Below the pieces are notes generated by a model, which searched no databases, was not told the origin of the DNA, and saw nothing but the letters and a program-made list of their open reading frames with translations. 19,776 nucleotides of DNA from JAHEDH01 sp965364515. Lineage in GTDB: Bacteria > Actinomycetota > Acidimicrobiia > Spongiisociales > ZC4RG35. Each line of letters begins with the position of its first letter. Position 1 is the first letter of the stretch. A program made the translations under genes and the position numbers. This document shows, piece by piece, positions 1-7,688 of this stretch. The stretch lies in NCBI GenBank assembly GCA_965364515.1, contig CBDTXZ010000043.1, positions 1 through 19,776 of the forward strand, written 5' to 3'.

Positions 1-549
1 CTCAATCTGACTTGGGAGGTGATCGACGGGGTGAGAGCGCACAGCTGGAAGGTCGATCCCCCGCCGAACACGCCGGAGGGGTATCTCTGCCGTTTCGCGG
101 ATCGAATCGCCTATCTCACCCACGACGTCTCGGATGCGATCAGGGCCGGCGTCATCTCGTTCTCCGACCTGCCGCCGGCTGCCCGGCGACGCTTCGGCGA
201 CTCGTCCAGGGACTGGATCGGATCGATGATCACCGCCGTCGTGGAGAACTCGGCGAAGGTCGGGACGGTGTCGATGGACGAGCCGACCCTCGAGATCATG
301 CACGAGCTCCGTGACTTCATGTTCGAGAACGTGTATCTCCGGGCCGACGCCGAGGCGCAGAAGGATCGGGCGATCGGCGTCATCCGCGATCTGACCGACT
401 GGTTCGCCCACCATCCCGGCGAGGTCCCCGACAGCTACAAGGTCGACGAAGCCGACGATCTCACCAGGGCGGTCGACTACGTCTCCGGCATGACCGACCG
501 CTTCGCCCTCGCCACCCACGACCGCCTCTTCCGCCCAACCCTGTTCTGA
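1..549 (+). CDS. dgt: dGTPase-family HD-domain nucleotide triphosphohydrolase, C-terminal part (5' end outside window)
   Basis: The frame is open from base 1, so the gene begins upstream; 182 codons are present, ending at TGA 547-549. The stretch from about codon 10 to 45 (AHSWKVDPPPNTPEG, then FADRIAYLTHDVSDAIRAG) matches the conserved end of the HD core of bacterial dGTP triphosphohydrolases and their relatives. There the Asp of the ADRIAY segment is the last metal ligand, and HDVSDAIRAG follows. Family members hydrolyse dNTPs, classically dGTP, to deoxynucleoside plus triphosphate in the cytoplasm, and help control dNTP pools. The remaining ~135 residues are the helical C-terminal region (YLRADAEAQKD, DLTDWFAHHPGEVP), typical of the actinobacterial/type-2 branch. 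The catalytic N-terminal HD motif is off the window, so substrate cannot be judged. An in-frame GTG at 19 is internal, not a start. Confidence 0.85.
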   Translation, partial: LNLTWEVIDGVRAHSWKVDPPPNTPEGYLCRFADRIAYLTHDVSDAIRAGVISFSDLPPAARRRFGDSSRDWIGSMITAVVENSAKVGTVSMDEPTLEIMHELRDFMFENVYLRADAEAQKDRAIGVIRDLTDWFAHHPGEVPDSYKVDEADDLTRAVDYVSGMTDRFALATHDRLFRPTLF

Positions 550-606
550 TTCCGTTCTTGTGACGCAAACCGCTGGAATACAGGTGTAGGCGTCACAAGA
601 ACGGAA
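550..606. repeat. Perfect 17-bp inverted repeat filling the dgt-LLM intergenic gap
   Basis: The left arm 550-566 (TTCCGTTCTTGTGACGC) is matched exactly by its reverse complement at 590-606, with a 23-base spacer at 567-589. It starts on the base after the dgt stop codon and ends one base before the ATG of the next gene. Transcribed, it would form a long stem containing the only purine-rich stretch (AAGAACGGAA) available as ribosome-binding site for that gene. No T-run follows, so it is not a standard intrinsic terminator. It may be a translational control hairpin, a factor-binding palindrome or a small palindromic repeat element. The sequence alone does not decide. Confidence 0.85.
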
Positions 607-607
607 C

Positions 608-1645
608 ATGGAACTCGGCATCACGACATTTGCAGACACGATCCCGGATCCGGACACGGGTGCGATCATCAGCCACGGCGACCGGCTCCGACAGGTGATC
701 GAGGAGGTCGAGGTCGCCGAGAAGGTCGGACTCGACGTCTACGGAATCGGCGAACATCACCGACCCGACTTTGCGGCGTCCGCACCCGCCGTCGTGCTCG
801 CCGCTGCCGCTGGACGAACCGAACGCATCCGGCTGACACCGGCCGTCTCCGTGCTCTCCTCTGACGACCCCGTCAGGGTGTTCCAGCAATACGCCACGCT
901 CGATCTGGTCTCCTCCGGTCGAGCCGAGCTGCTGGTGGGAAGAGGCTCCTTCATCGAGTCCTTCCCACTCTTCGGCTACTCACTCGAGGACTACGAGGCC
1001 CTGTTCATCGAGAAGCTCGAGCTCCTCATCCAGATCAGGGATTCGGAGCGCGTGACCTGGTCGGGCAGGTTCCGCGCCCCACTGCGGGATCAGGCGATCT
1101 ACCCGCGGCCGGAGCAAGATCCCTTTCCGATCTGGGTCGGGGTGGGCGGCAACCCGATGTCGATGGTTCGCGCCGGCCGCCTCGGTCTGCCGGTGGCGCT
1201 GGCCATCATCGGCGGCGACCCGGTCCGGTTTCGGACGCTCACCGACATCCATCGTCGGTCGCTCGCCGAAGCGGGCCACGACCCCGCAACTGCGCCGCTG
1301 GCCGTCCACGCCCACGGCTACATCGCCGACACCACGACCCAAGCCGCCGATGAGTTCTTCCCGTCCTACGCGGCGGCGATGACGAAACTGGGCGCTGAGC
1401 GCGGTTGGCCGCCGATGACCCGCCTCCAGTACGACCAGATGCGCGCACCTGCCGGATCGCTCGTTCTCGGGGACCCCGAGACCGTCGCGACGAAGATCCT
1501 CGCCTGGCGCGAGATCCTGGGGATCGAGCGCTTCATGCTGCACATGAGCGTCGGAACGCTCCCCCACGAGCAGGTGCTTCGAACGATCGAGCTCCTCGGC
1601 ACGGAAGTCGCCCCGATCGTCAAAGAGAGATCGACCTCGAGCTGA
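608..1645 (+). CDS. LLM-class flavin-dependent oxidoreductase (luciferase-like)
   Basis: This 345-residue protein has the whole bacterial-luciferase-like TIM-barrel pattern. There is an N-terminal MELGITTF strand, GIGEHHRPDF at about 47-55 (the conserved EHH), RIRLTPAVSVLSSDDPVRVFQQYATLD, the RAELLVGRGSF loop, and PIWVGVGGNPMSMVRAGRLGLPV in the second half. Length and motifs fit the LLM subfamily that includes Atu2307-like proteins. The family uses reduced FMN or F420 and is soluble; the substrate cannot be read from sequence. The start is fixed: an in-frame TAG lies at 587-589 and ATG 608 is the first start after it. There is no clean Shine-Dalgarno; the upstream AAGAACGG lies inside the inverted repeat. 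It follows dgt by 58 bases, so it may be co-transcribed. Confidence 0.9.
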   Translation: MELGITTFADTIPDPDTGAIISHGDRLRQVIEEVEVAEKVGLDVYGIGEHHRPDFAASAPAVVLAAAAGRTERIRLTPAVSVLSSDDPVRVFQQYATLDLVSSGRAELLVGRGSFIESFPLFGYSLEDYEALFIEKLELLIQIRDSERVTWSGRFRAPLRDQAIYPRPEQDPFPIWVGVGGNPMSMVRAGRLGLPVALAIIGGDPVRFRTLTDIHRRSLAEAGHDPATAPLAVHAHGYIADTTTQAADEFFPSYAAAMTKLGAERGWPPMTRLQYDQMRAPAGSLVLGDPETVATKILAWREILGIERFMLHMSVGTLPHEQVLRTIELLGTEVAPIVKERSTSS

Positions 1646-1740
1646 ATCGAACGACCCTCGACCGAGAGCTCCGGCAGACGGACGATGGAGCGCGTGCCGA
1701 CGCTGCTGCCGCGTCGGAGCGAACTCGAGGAGGAGTCGAC

Positions 1741-1920
1741 ATGAAGGCCAAGGTGTTCACCGAGCGGTCGACGAAGGACGTCGCCGAGAAGCTGGAACGC
1801 CAGTTCAACGATTGGCTCGCCGCAGAGCCGGCAGCACGGCAGGTGATCGTGGAGAAACTCACACATCCCACGTTCGGATGGGGCCAGGTCATCGTCTCGG
1901 TGTGGTACGAGGAAGACTGA
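1741..1920 (+). CDS. Small hypothetical protein, 59 residues
   Basis: A short frame runs from ATG 1741 to TGA 1918-1920, with an excellent Shine-Dalgarno (GAGGAGGAG, 1727-1735) five bases upstream. The predicted protein begins MKAKVFTERSTKDVAEKLERQF and ends GWGQVIVSVWYEED. It is a charged amphipathic helix region followed by a likely beta strand, with no signal peptide or membrane segment. The composition looks like a real soluble protein rather than an out-of-frame shadow: acid/base balanced, with aromatic residues clustered at the end. I do not recognise the family. It lies 95 bases after the LLM oxidoreductase, in the same direction, and could be a third member of that transcription unit. 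Confidence 0.75.
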   Translation: MKAKVFTERSTKDVAEKLERQFNDWLAAEPAARQVIVEKLTHPTFGWGQVIVSVWYEED

Positions 1921-2011
1921 ACCGATCACCCGCGCCTAGACCCCAGATCGAAGAGGCGTGGACTGCAGGAAGAGACCGCATCGCAGGCGGGGCGACCGCG
2001 CCGTTGGGTTC

Positions 2012-2017
2012 TAGGAT
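2012..2017 (+). promoter_or_regulatory. Possible -10 box upstream of the dienelactone hydrolase gene
   Basis: TAGGAT at 2012-2017 lies about 32 bases before the ATG at 2049. It is identical to the -10 hexamer inferred for the extradiol dioxygenase promoter at 11866-11871. No convincing -35 is visible at the usual spacing, so this is a weak call. Confidence 0.25.
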
Positions 2018-2048
2018 CACACAGCTGTCTCCCGAAAGCGTGAATCCG

Positions 2049-2807
2049 ATGTGCTTCCCACCCGATTCGGTCCCACCCATCACCCCGATCACCGGTGGCT
2101 CTGGCTCGACCCGTGAGATCATCCTCGAAGCGGTCGACGGCAATCGCTTCGACGCGTTCGAGGCCTTTCCCACAGCACCATCGGACACGGCAGTCATCGT
2201 CCTTCCCGACGTACGCGGCCTCTTCGGCTTCTACGAGGAGCTGGCCGAACGGTTTGCCGAACGTGGTCACCGGGCCGTGGCGATCGACTATTTCGGTCGG
2301 ACGGCCGGGATGGGCGAGCGAGCCGAAGACTTCGACTTCATGAGTCATGTACGCCAGATGACCTTCGACGGGTTGACCGCAGACGTGGCTGCGGCTGTCG
2401 CCCATCTCCGGAGCGACGACGACAATATCCGGATCTTCTCCGTGGGCTTCTGCCTCGGAGGCTCAAACTCGTGGTATCAGGCCTCGACGGGCCTCGGTCT
2501 GGCTGGAGCGGTCGGCTTCTATGGTCATCCAGGGAGAGACTTCCCGCCCGGAGGCGGGTCGGTCACCGACAGAGCGGACCGGATCGAATGCCCGATCCTC
2601 GGGCTCATGGCCGGCCTCGACCAAGGCATCACGCCCGATCTGGTCGCAGCATTCGAGGCGGCTCTCGAGGCCAATGACGTGTCACACGAGATCGTCGTCT
2701 ATGAGAATGCCCCACACTCGTTCTTCGACAGAGCCCAGGAGCAGTACGCCGCAGAGTCCGCCGACGCCTGGAGCCGAGTCCTCCGCTTCATCGACTCGAA
2801 CCGCTGA
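2049..2807 (+). CDS. Dienelactone hydrolase family protein (alpha/beta hydrolase)
   Basis: From ATG 2049 the protein is 252 residues, the usual size for the family. The catalytic triad is visible: nucleophile Cys135 in GFCLGGS, Asp191 in MAGLDQGITPD, and His223 in NAPHSFFDR. LPDVRGLFGFYEELAERFAERGHRAVAIDYFGR at 52-84 is the characteristic first half of the fold. A Cys nucleophile rather than Ser points to true dienelactone-hydrolase-type chemistry, hydrolysis of enol-lactones or related esters; the physiological substrate is unknown. The frame stays open upstream as far as 1812, but that extension overlaps the preceding gene and is low-complexity. Many actinobacterial homologues begin MCF followed by a PP-rich stretch, as here. 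GTG 2040 is an alternative start three codons upstream. Confidence 0.88.
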   Translation: MCFPPDSVPPITPITGGSGSTREIILEAVDGNRFDAFEAFPTAPSDTAVIVLPDVRGLFGFYEELAERFAERGHRAVAIDYFGRTAGMGERAEDFDFMSHVRQMTFDGLTADVAAAVAHLRSDDDNIRIFSVGFCLGGSNSWYQASTGLGLAGAVGFYGHPGRDFPPGGGSVTDRADRIECPILGLMAGLDQGITPDLVAAFEAALEANDVSHEIVVYENAPHSFFDRAQEQYAAESADAWSRVLRFIDSNR

Positions 2808-2928
2808 CCTGAGATACGGCCGACGCCGGTCGCCGAGGCCTGACGGCTTGTCCTATCGACAGAGTACGCCTTCGACGCTCCGACCACTTCCGTCGACGAT
2901 CTCGCCGCGAGCTCGATGTGAGGGGCAC

Positions 2929-4596
2929 TCAATGCGACGTGAGACGACGAGGAAGGAAGGGGACGATCAGATTGATGACGAGTGCCGCGACGAATGCGAC
3001 CACGACCACCGTCTCGAGCAACTGGGAGTCCACGTTCCCGGGGCGGGGTTGCGCCATCTGGAAGAAGACGTCCAGCGCAGGAATCGTGAGGATCACCGCT
3101 GGAACGGCCACGACCAGCCACAGCCATTTGCCGAACCGCCCTGATGACGTCAATGCCAGTGCGATCACCGCTCCCAGTGCCGGCCAGAGGAACAGGTAGC
3201 TGAACCCCGGGACCGTCAGCGCAGTCGCGAGCGCCAAGAGCACCCACACGGAGACGATGCCACCTGCCAACTCGGAGTCGGAGTATCTCCCGGCGACAGC
3301 GCCACCGGCAAAGCTGAGGACCAGCGCAACCAGGGCCAGGAGAACCATGAGATACCCATAGCTCTCCCAGACTCCCATCGTCGACCGGACGGCAGTGAAC
3401 AGCCACCAGGTGGCGTAGGCCGCAAGGCACGCAGCCAGTGACCCGGCCAGGAGCACCAGCGATCCGCGCCCAACCGCACGGAGCTCGACCCGTTGCCGGC
3501 TCAACTCGAACAGCATCATGGCAACGAACGCTGCTGCGAGCGCGCCGGCCAGGCCGACCGCCCAGATCGACGAGTAGTGCACGACGAAGAACGGGCCGAT
3601 CGAGAAGTAGACCTCGTCTGCCTCACCGGCGAGCGCAGTACCGTCCCCGAAGGCGGCGACGGTGGCGAGAACATTCTCTCCGTGGTGTTGCACACTCGCC
3701 TGCGAGACGGTCTCAATCGAGTCGCGGTCGGTGTGGTAGATCGTCGATCCACGCACGTAGGCGAAGCTGAGCCCGGGAACACCGGCATCCTTGAACACGT
3801 CGAAGTCGGTGCCGACGCCGCCGAACAGGCCGACCGTCTCGGGAAGGAACGAGAAGACGACCGGGCGGTCGGAATTCGAGATGAAACCGTTCACGACTCC
3901 CGTCTCGGGGCTGCTCGTCTCGGCGAGGAGCGACGGCCCGGTTGATCCGATCGCCTCGAGGTTCACCACCATCGCGATGTCGTCGAACCAGCGATGCTCG
4001 GCGAAGGCCACTGCGCCGTAACGCGGCTGCGGTTCCTCGGCGTCGGTGAACAGCAGGACGATGTCGGTCTCAGGCTGGGGTCCTGCGAGTAACGCCCGGC
4101 CGGCCTCGAGCAGCACGGCGACGGCGACGCTGTTGTCGTTTGCTCCTGCGGTGGCCGGGTGCGTGTCGTAATGGGCGATCAACGCGATCGCAGACGCCGA
4201 ATTCGCTCCCGGGAGCCGGGCCATCACATTGACGACGTTCGCCATGGTCCCTGGAGCCCCGTAGTAGTCCGGTACACGGGAAACCTGAGTCTCGGGTTCC
4301 AGGCCGATGTCGACGAGTTGCTCGGACACATAGTCACGAACTCGGTCGATCGCGGCGCTTCCCATCGGGTGTGGCTCGAGAGCGATCCGCTCGACGTGCG
4401 CCATCGCCCTCGCCGAACTGAACTCCGACAGCGGGGCGTCCAAACCGGCGGGCGAGGGTCGGATCATCGAACTGAATCCGATCAGAACGAGCGAAGCGAC
4501 CAGGCCGGCCACTATCCGGCCTTGGTAGCGGGACGGGCGTGAGACCGGTGTGCCGTCTCGCACATCGCGGTCGTCGATCGCGGTCGGATGAATCAT
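2929..4596 (-). CDS. M28-family zinc metallopeptidase with polytopic membrane domain
   Basis: This 555-residue protein has one N-terminal membrane segment (about 27-44), an extracytoplasmic M28 catalytic domain (about 55-315) and roughly eight hydrophobic segments in the C-terminal 220 residues. The co-catalytic zinc ligands of the family are all present: His142 and Asp144 (AHYDTHP), bridging Asp154 (ANDN), Glu187-Glu188 (DAEEP), Glu214 (NLEAIG) and His288 (IYHTD). The architecture resembles eukaryotic ERMP1/Fxna-type membrane aminopeptidases and their bacterial counterparts. By family it should remove N-terminal residues from peptides outside the membrane. ATG 4596, preceded by GGGGGTG, is preferred over the TTG one codon earlier. 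It converges with the dienelactone hydrolase gene across 121 bases and diverges from the deaminase gene across 177. Confidence 0.9.
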   Translation of the reverse strand: MIHPTAIDDRDVRDGTPVSRPSRYQGRIVAGLVASLVLIGFSSMIRPSPAGLDAPLSEFSSARAMAHVERIALEPHPMGSAAIDRVRDYVSEQLVDIGLEPETQVSRVPDYYGAPGTMANVVNVMARLPGANSASAIALIAHYDTHPATAGANDNSVAVAVLLEAGRALLAGPQPETDIVLLFTDAEEPQPRYGAVAFAEHRWFDDIAMVVNLEAIGSTGPSLLAETSSPETGVVNGFISNSDRPVVFSFLPETVGLFGGVGTDFDVFKDAGVPGLSFAYVRGSTIYHTDRDSIETVSQASVQHHGENVLATVAAFGDGTALAGEADEVYFSIGPFFVVHYSSIWAVGLAGALAAAFVAMMLFELSRQRVELRAVGRGSLVLLAGSLAACLAAYATWWLFTAVRSTMGVWESYGYLMVLLALVALVLSFAGGAVAGRYSDSELAGGIVSVWVLLALATALTVPGFSYLFLWPALGAVIALALTSSGRFGKWLWLVVAVPAVILTIPALDVFFQMAQPRPGNVDSQLLETVVVVAFVAALVINLIVPFLPRRLTSH

Positions 4597-4773
4597 CAAG
4601 CACCCCCAGCCGGCGCCGTCGACTCATCCCAGTCGCCGACCTACGGCTCAGGCTATGGACTTCGAGCGGTTCGCTGCCAGAGGCCAAAGGACCCGACTCC
4701 GAGGAGGTCGAACCGGCCTCGCATCCCGGAGTACGCTGCGCCGGTCGCCCACATCCAGGGAGGGAATCGACCG

Positions 4774-5757
4774 ATGGAGAACGGAGAAACCGCGGAATCG
4801 AGGTCAGATCTCGACGCGGGTTGGGTTCGCGGGCTCGCCAAGGCCGAACTCCACATCCACATCGAAGGAACGCTCGAACCCGAGATGCTCTTCGGATTTG
4901 CCAGACGCAACGGAGTCATCACGAGGTTCTCGTCGGTGGAAGAGCTGCGAGCGGCCTACGAGTTCTCCGACCTGCAGTCCTTCCTCGACATCTACTACGA
5001 GGGCGCTGCCGTGATGCGCACCGAGGAGGACTTCCACGACTTGACGTGGGCATACCTCGAGCGCGCCGCAACCGATGGCGTGACTCGTGCGGAGATCTTC
5101 TTCGACCCCCAAACCCACACCGAGCGAGGAATCCCCTTCGAGACTGTGATCCTCGGCATCGGTTCGGCGCTCGATCGGGCCCCGGAACTCGGCATTTCTG
5201 CCGGGCTCATCCTCTGCTTCCTCCGGCATCTCACCGGTGAGGCAGCACTGGAGACGCTCGAAGCGGCACTCCCGTGGCGTGACAGACTGCTCGGCGTCGG
5301 TCTCGATTCCAGCGAAGTCGGGCATCCCCCTGCCAAGTTCGTGCCGGTCTACGACCTCGCTCGCTCGGAGGGCCTCCACCTCGTTGCGCACGCCGGAGAG
5401 GAAGGCCCCCCCGAATACGTGTGGGATGCGCTCGACCTGCTCGGAGTCGAACGCATCGACCACGGGATCCGATCGCTCGAGGACCAGGCGCTGGTGCGCC
5501 GTCTGGCCGCAGACCGCATCCCGCTCACCGTATGCCCCCTGTCCAATCTCAAGCTCAGAGTCGTCGACCAGCTATCGGATCATCCGCTCGGTCGCATGCT
5601 CGAAGCCGGATTGATGGCGTGCGTCAACTCGGATGATCCCGCCTACTTCGGGGGATACGTGGCCGACAACTATCTGGCGGTCGCAGACGCACTCGACCTG
5701 ACTCGCGACGAGATACGACAGTTGGCGGCGAACAGTCTCGACGCGGCCTTCGACTGA
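4774..5757 (+). CDS. Adenine/adenosine deaminase (adenine aminohydrolase-like)
   Basis: From ATG 4774 (AGGGAGGG at 4757-4764 is its ribosome-binding site) the protein has 327 residues. Zinc and catalytic residues of the amidohydrolase fold are visible: His27 and His29 (ELHIHIEG), His206 and catalytic Glu209 (VAHAGEEGPP), His230 (IDHGIRS) and Asp287-Asp288 (NSDDPAYFGGY). FFDPQTHTERG (109-119) and LDSSEVGHPPAKF (177-189) are hallmarks of the adenine-deaminase branch (fungal Aah1 and bacterial relatives) rather than classical adenosine deaminase. Adenine to hypoxanthine plus ammonia, in purine salvage, is therefore the more likely reaction. The frame is open upstream to 4588, but that extension would overlap the divergent peptidase gene and has no family similarity. 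The C-terminus stops at NSLDAAFD, shorter than I expect for the family. Confidence 0.88.
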   Translation: MENGETAESRSDLDAGWVRGLAKAELHIHIEGTLEPEMLFGFARRNGVITRFSSVEELRAAYEFSDLQSFLDIYYEGAAVMRTEEDFHDLTWAYLERAATDGVTRAEIFFDPQTHTERGIPFETVILGIGSALDRAPELGISAGLILCFLRHLTGEAALETLEAALPWRDRLLGVGLDSSEVGHPPAKFVPVYDLARSEGLHLVAHAGEEGPPEYVWDALDLLGVERIDHGIRSLEDQALVRRLAADRIPLTVCPLSNLKLRVVDQLSDHPLGRMLEAGLMACVNSDDPAYFGGYVADNYLAVADALDLTRDEIRQLAANSLDAAFD

Positions 5758-5906
5758 GGCGTCACGCCAGCGGTCATCGTCAGGACCATCGCGCGACGAG
5801 ATCTTCGGGTGCCGTCCCACCGGATCGAGCACGTGTTCACGGGACCGCTGATCGACCTGAGCATCCCGACGGAGCGGGCCGGGAAGAGGCCGGCGCCGAA
5901 CTCGCC

Positions 5907-5921
5907 TATCGTCGCGCTGTG
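5907..5921 (+). promoter_or_regulatory. Candidate -10 box and leaderless start of the EamA transporter gene
   Basis: TATCGT at 5907-5912 is followed after six bases by GTG 5919, placing the expected transcription start on or next to the initiation codon. No Shine-Dalgarno is visible before the GTG. Leaderless mRNAs of this layout are frequent in actinobacteria. No good -35 hexamer is visible, so the call is tentative. Confidence 0.35.
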
Positions 5922-6848
5922 AACGACCGCCGGCCAACCTTCATCCGAACGGCAGAAGGATCGAACAGCGGATCTTTCGGGGCGGCCGAGTGGTCGATGC
6001 TCGGCTTCTTGTCCGCCGTGTGGGGTGCGTCGTTTCTGTTCATTGCGATCGGGCTCGAAGCGTTCACACCGGGAATGGTCGCATGGCTTCGGCTCATCGT
6101 CGCGGTGGCCGTTCTCTCGGCGGTGCCGGCGGTGCGTCGAAAGGTCGATCGCGAGGACCTGCCGGCCGTCGCAGTCGTCTCGGTCGCGGGCAACGTCGGG
6201 CCGGCGCTGCTGTTCGCCTACGCCGAACAGACCATCGAGAGCTCACTGGCAGGCATGCTGAATGCAGCCGTTCCTCTCGCTACCGCGGCGATCGCTTTCG
6301 CACTCGGTGTGAGGACGCTGCGCCGGGTCCACCTCATTGGGCTCGGCCTCGGATTCGTGGGGGTGGTGGTGTTGACCCTGCCGAGTACCACCGGTTCGGG
6401 TTCGGCCGGTGTCGGCGTCGCCCTCGTGCTCGTCGCGGTGGCCGGCTACGCCCTCACCGGAAACGTCCTGGTGCCACTGCAACAGAAGTACGGCGCCCTT
6501 CCGATCATCTATCGCGCCCAGCTCCTCGGTGTGGTGCTGGTCGCCCCTTTCGGACTGCTCGATCTGCCTTCGAATCGGATCGAGATCGGTCCCCTCGTGG
6601 CGGTCGTCATCCTGGGCGGGGTGGGCACCGGAGTCGCCCGCGCCGTTCAGGCCACGATGGCGGGTCGGGTCGGCGCTCCGCGAGCATCGATCATCGGCTA
6701 TCTCGTTCCGATCGTTGCGATGATCCTCGGAGTCGTGTTCCGCGACGAAACACTGGAAGCGCTTGAACTGCTCGGCTTCTCGGCGGTGATGGTGAGTGCG
6801 TTCCTGGTGACTCGAGCCGTTCGCCGAGGGGCGATGCCGTCGACTTGA
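5919..6848 (+). CDS. EamA/DMT-superfamily membrane transporter
   Basis: The 309-residue protein carries about ten hydrophobic segments arranged as two EamA repeats, roughly residues 27-155 and 165-300. Recognisable elements are MLGFLSAVWGASFLFIAIGLEAFTPGMVAWLRL in repeat 1 and APRASIIGYLVPIVAMILGVVFRDETL in repeat 2. The latter is the conserved P-x-x-A-x-x-x-G-x-x-x-x-x-E/D pattern of the final helices. Members are drug/metabolite or amino-acid exporters of the inner membrane; the substrate is not predictable. GTG 5919 is chosen because a -10-like box sits six bases upstream, consistent with a leaderless message. ATG 5998 is a shorter alternative that keeps all membrane segments. It appears to be a single-gene unit; the next gene starts 51 bases later with its own ribosome-binding site. 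Confidence 0.85.
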   Translation: MNDRRPTFIRTAEGSNSGSFGAAEWSMLGFLSAVWGASFLFIAIGLEAFTPGMVAWLRLIVAVAVLSAVPAVRRKVDREDLPAVAVVSVAGNVGPALLFAYAEQTIESSLAGMLNAAVPLATAAIAFALGVRTLRRVHLIGLGLGFVGVVVLTLPSTTGSGSAGVGVALVLVAVAGYALTGNVLVPLQQKYGALPIIYRAQLLGVVLVAPFGLLDLPSNRIEIGPLVAVVILGGVGTGVARAVQATMAGRVGAPRASIIGYLVPIVAMILGVVFRDETLEALELLGFSAVMVSAFLVTRAVRRGAMPST

Positions 6849-6899
6849 TCTCGGTTTTATCGTGATCTGCCTACCGTTCTCCGCACACAGGAGTGTGAG

Positions 6900-7688
6900 A
6901 TGCCGACCGAGACCGAGACGGAACACCTGCGGATCGAGACGGGTCGCTCATGGCGTGACCTTCCAACCGAGCCGCCTACGACGGCACCCGATCATCCGAG
7001 ACCGACCGCGCAAACGACCGAGGAGGTTCCGGGCCGTTCGTGGCCTTGGGCCCGAATTGGGGTCGGCGCGCTCGCCCTCGCGATCGGAATCTCAGTGGGC
7101 GTGTGGTCGCCGTGGACCGGAGATGCCTCTTCTGGAATCGAGCCACTGGCCGCCGACGAATTGCCCGAAACGATCGTTCCGGAGACGCCGGAGGAGTTGG
7201 TTCCCGATCCGAATCCGTCCGAGGACCCGTTCCGGATCGCTCCCGAGGATTTTGGCATACCAGAGGAGTTCTTCGACCAGCTCCCCGACGGCTTCCGGGA
7301 TTCACTTCCAGACGGGTTCTTCGATGGCGCCCAGAGCCCTTTCCAGGACGAGGCTGGACTGATCGAGCTGAACGCCCTGCCCGACGGATACCAGGCACGG
7401 AGCAACGTGTACAGCCAATCCGGCGATCGAGCCAGCCAACGAATCCGCCTCTTGGGCCCGGACGGCTCGATCGACGTCCAGGCGATCCAGGGCCCGGACG
7501 TCGTGCTCCCGGATGTCGGTGAGCCGGTGGCCGTGGCCGGAACCGAGGGGCGGCTGGTGTCCTCAGACGACTCCACAACCGTCTCCTGGCTGGCGGAGCC
7601 CGGTCTGCTCATCACGGTCGAGGCACCCACGACGATCGCCGGTGACGTCCTCATCGGGGTCGCCGATGCCGTGGAGGTCAGGCCATGA
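6900..7688 (+). CDS. Membrane-anchored hypothetical protein heading the MoxR operon
   Basis: This 262-residue protein has a proline- and threonine-rich cytoplasmic segment (1-48), a single membrane helix (about 51-69, ARIGVGALALAIGISVGVW), and an extracytoplasmic acidic linker. The linker contains a LPDGFRDSLPDGFFDG near-repeat (about 128-143). A compact C-terminal domain follows (about 158-262). Its strand pattern (GYQARSNVYSQSG, RIRLLGPDG, GTEGRLVSSDDSTTVSWLAEPGLLITV, then a helix DVLIGVADAVEV) resembles the DUF4367-type domains seen on anti-sigma-like and other membrane proteins. That resemblance is only by eye. Start ATG 6900 has AGGAG at 6889-6893. Its stop overlaps the ATG of moxR (ATGA), so it is probably translated with, and works with, the MoxR/DUF58/VWA module. 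Function unknown. Confidence 0.8.
   Translation: MPTETETEHLRIETGRSWRDLPTEPPTTAPDHPRPTAQTTEEVPGRSWPWARIGVGALALAIGISVGVWSPWTGDASSGIEPLAADELPETIVPETPEELVPDPNPSEDPFRIAPEDFGIPEEFFDQLPDGFRDSLPDGFFDGAQSPFQDEAGLIELNALPDGYQARSNVYSQSGDRASQRIRLLGPDGSIDVQAIQGPDVVLPDVGEPVAVAGTEGRLVSSDDSTTVSWLAEPGLLITVEAPTTIAGDVLIGVADAVEVRP

Noticed and set aside
550..606. Intrinsic terminator or CRP-type site at the inverted repeat
   Set aside because: No T-run follows the stem. The TGTGA and TCACA elements are far more than the usual six bases apart.
1405..1740. N-terminal extension of the 59-residue protein back to 1405
   Set aside because: It would overlap the LLM oxidoreductase, and the extension is arginine-rich shadow sequence. 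The strong ribosome-binding site sits directly before ATG 1741.
1812..2048. 79-codon N-terminal extension of the dienelactone hydrolase
   Set aside because: It overlaps the 59-residue gene, has no signal peptide or recognisable domain, and family members begin near MCF.
2808..2928. Terminator between the converging hydrolase and M28 genes
   Set aside because: Only short GC-rich self-complementary bits are visible, with no stem plus T-run on either strand.
5758..5918. Small gene or RNA between the deaminase and EamA genes
   Set aside because: No frame with a plausible start and ribosome-binding site and no strong stem were seen. Only a possible -10 box near the end is supported.
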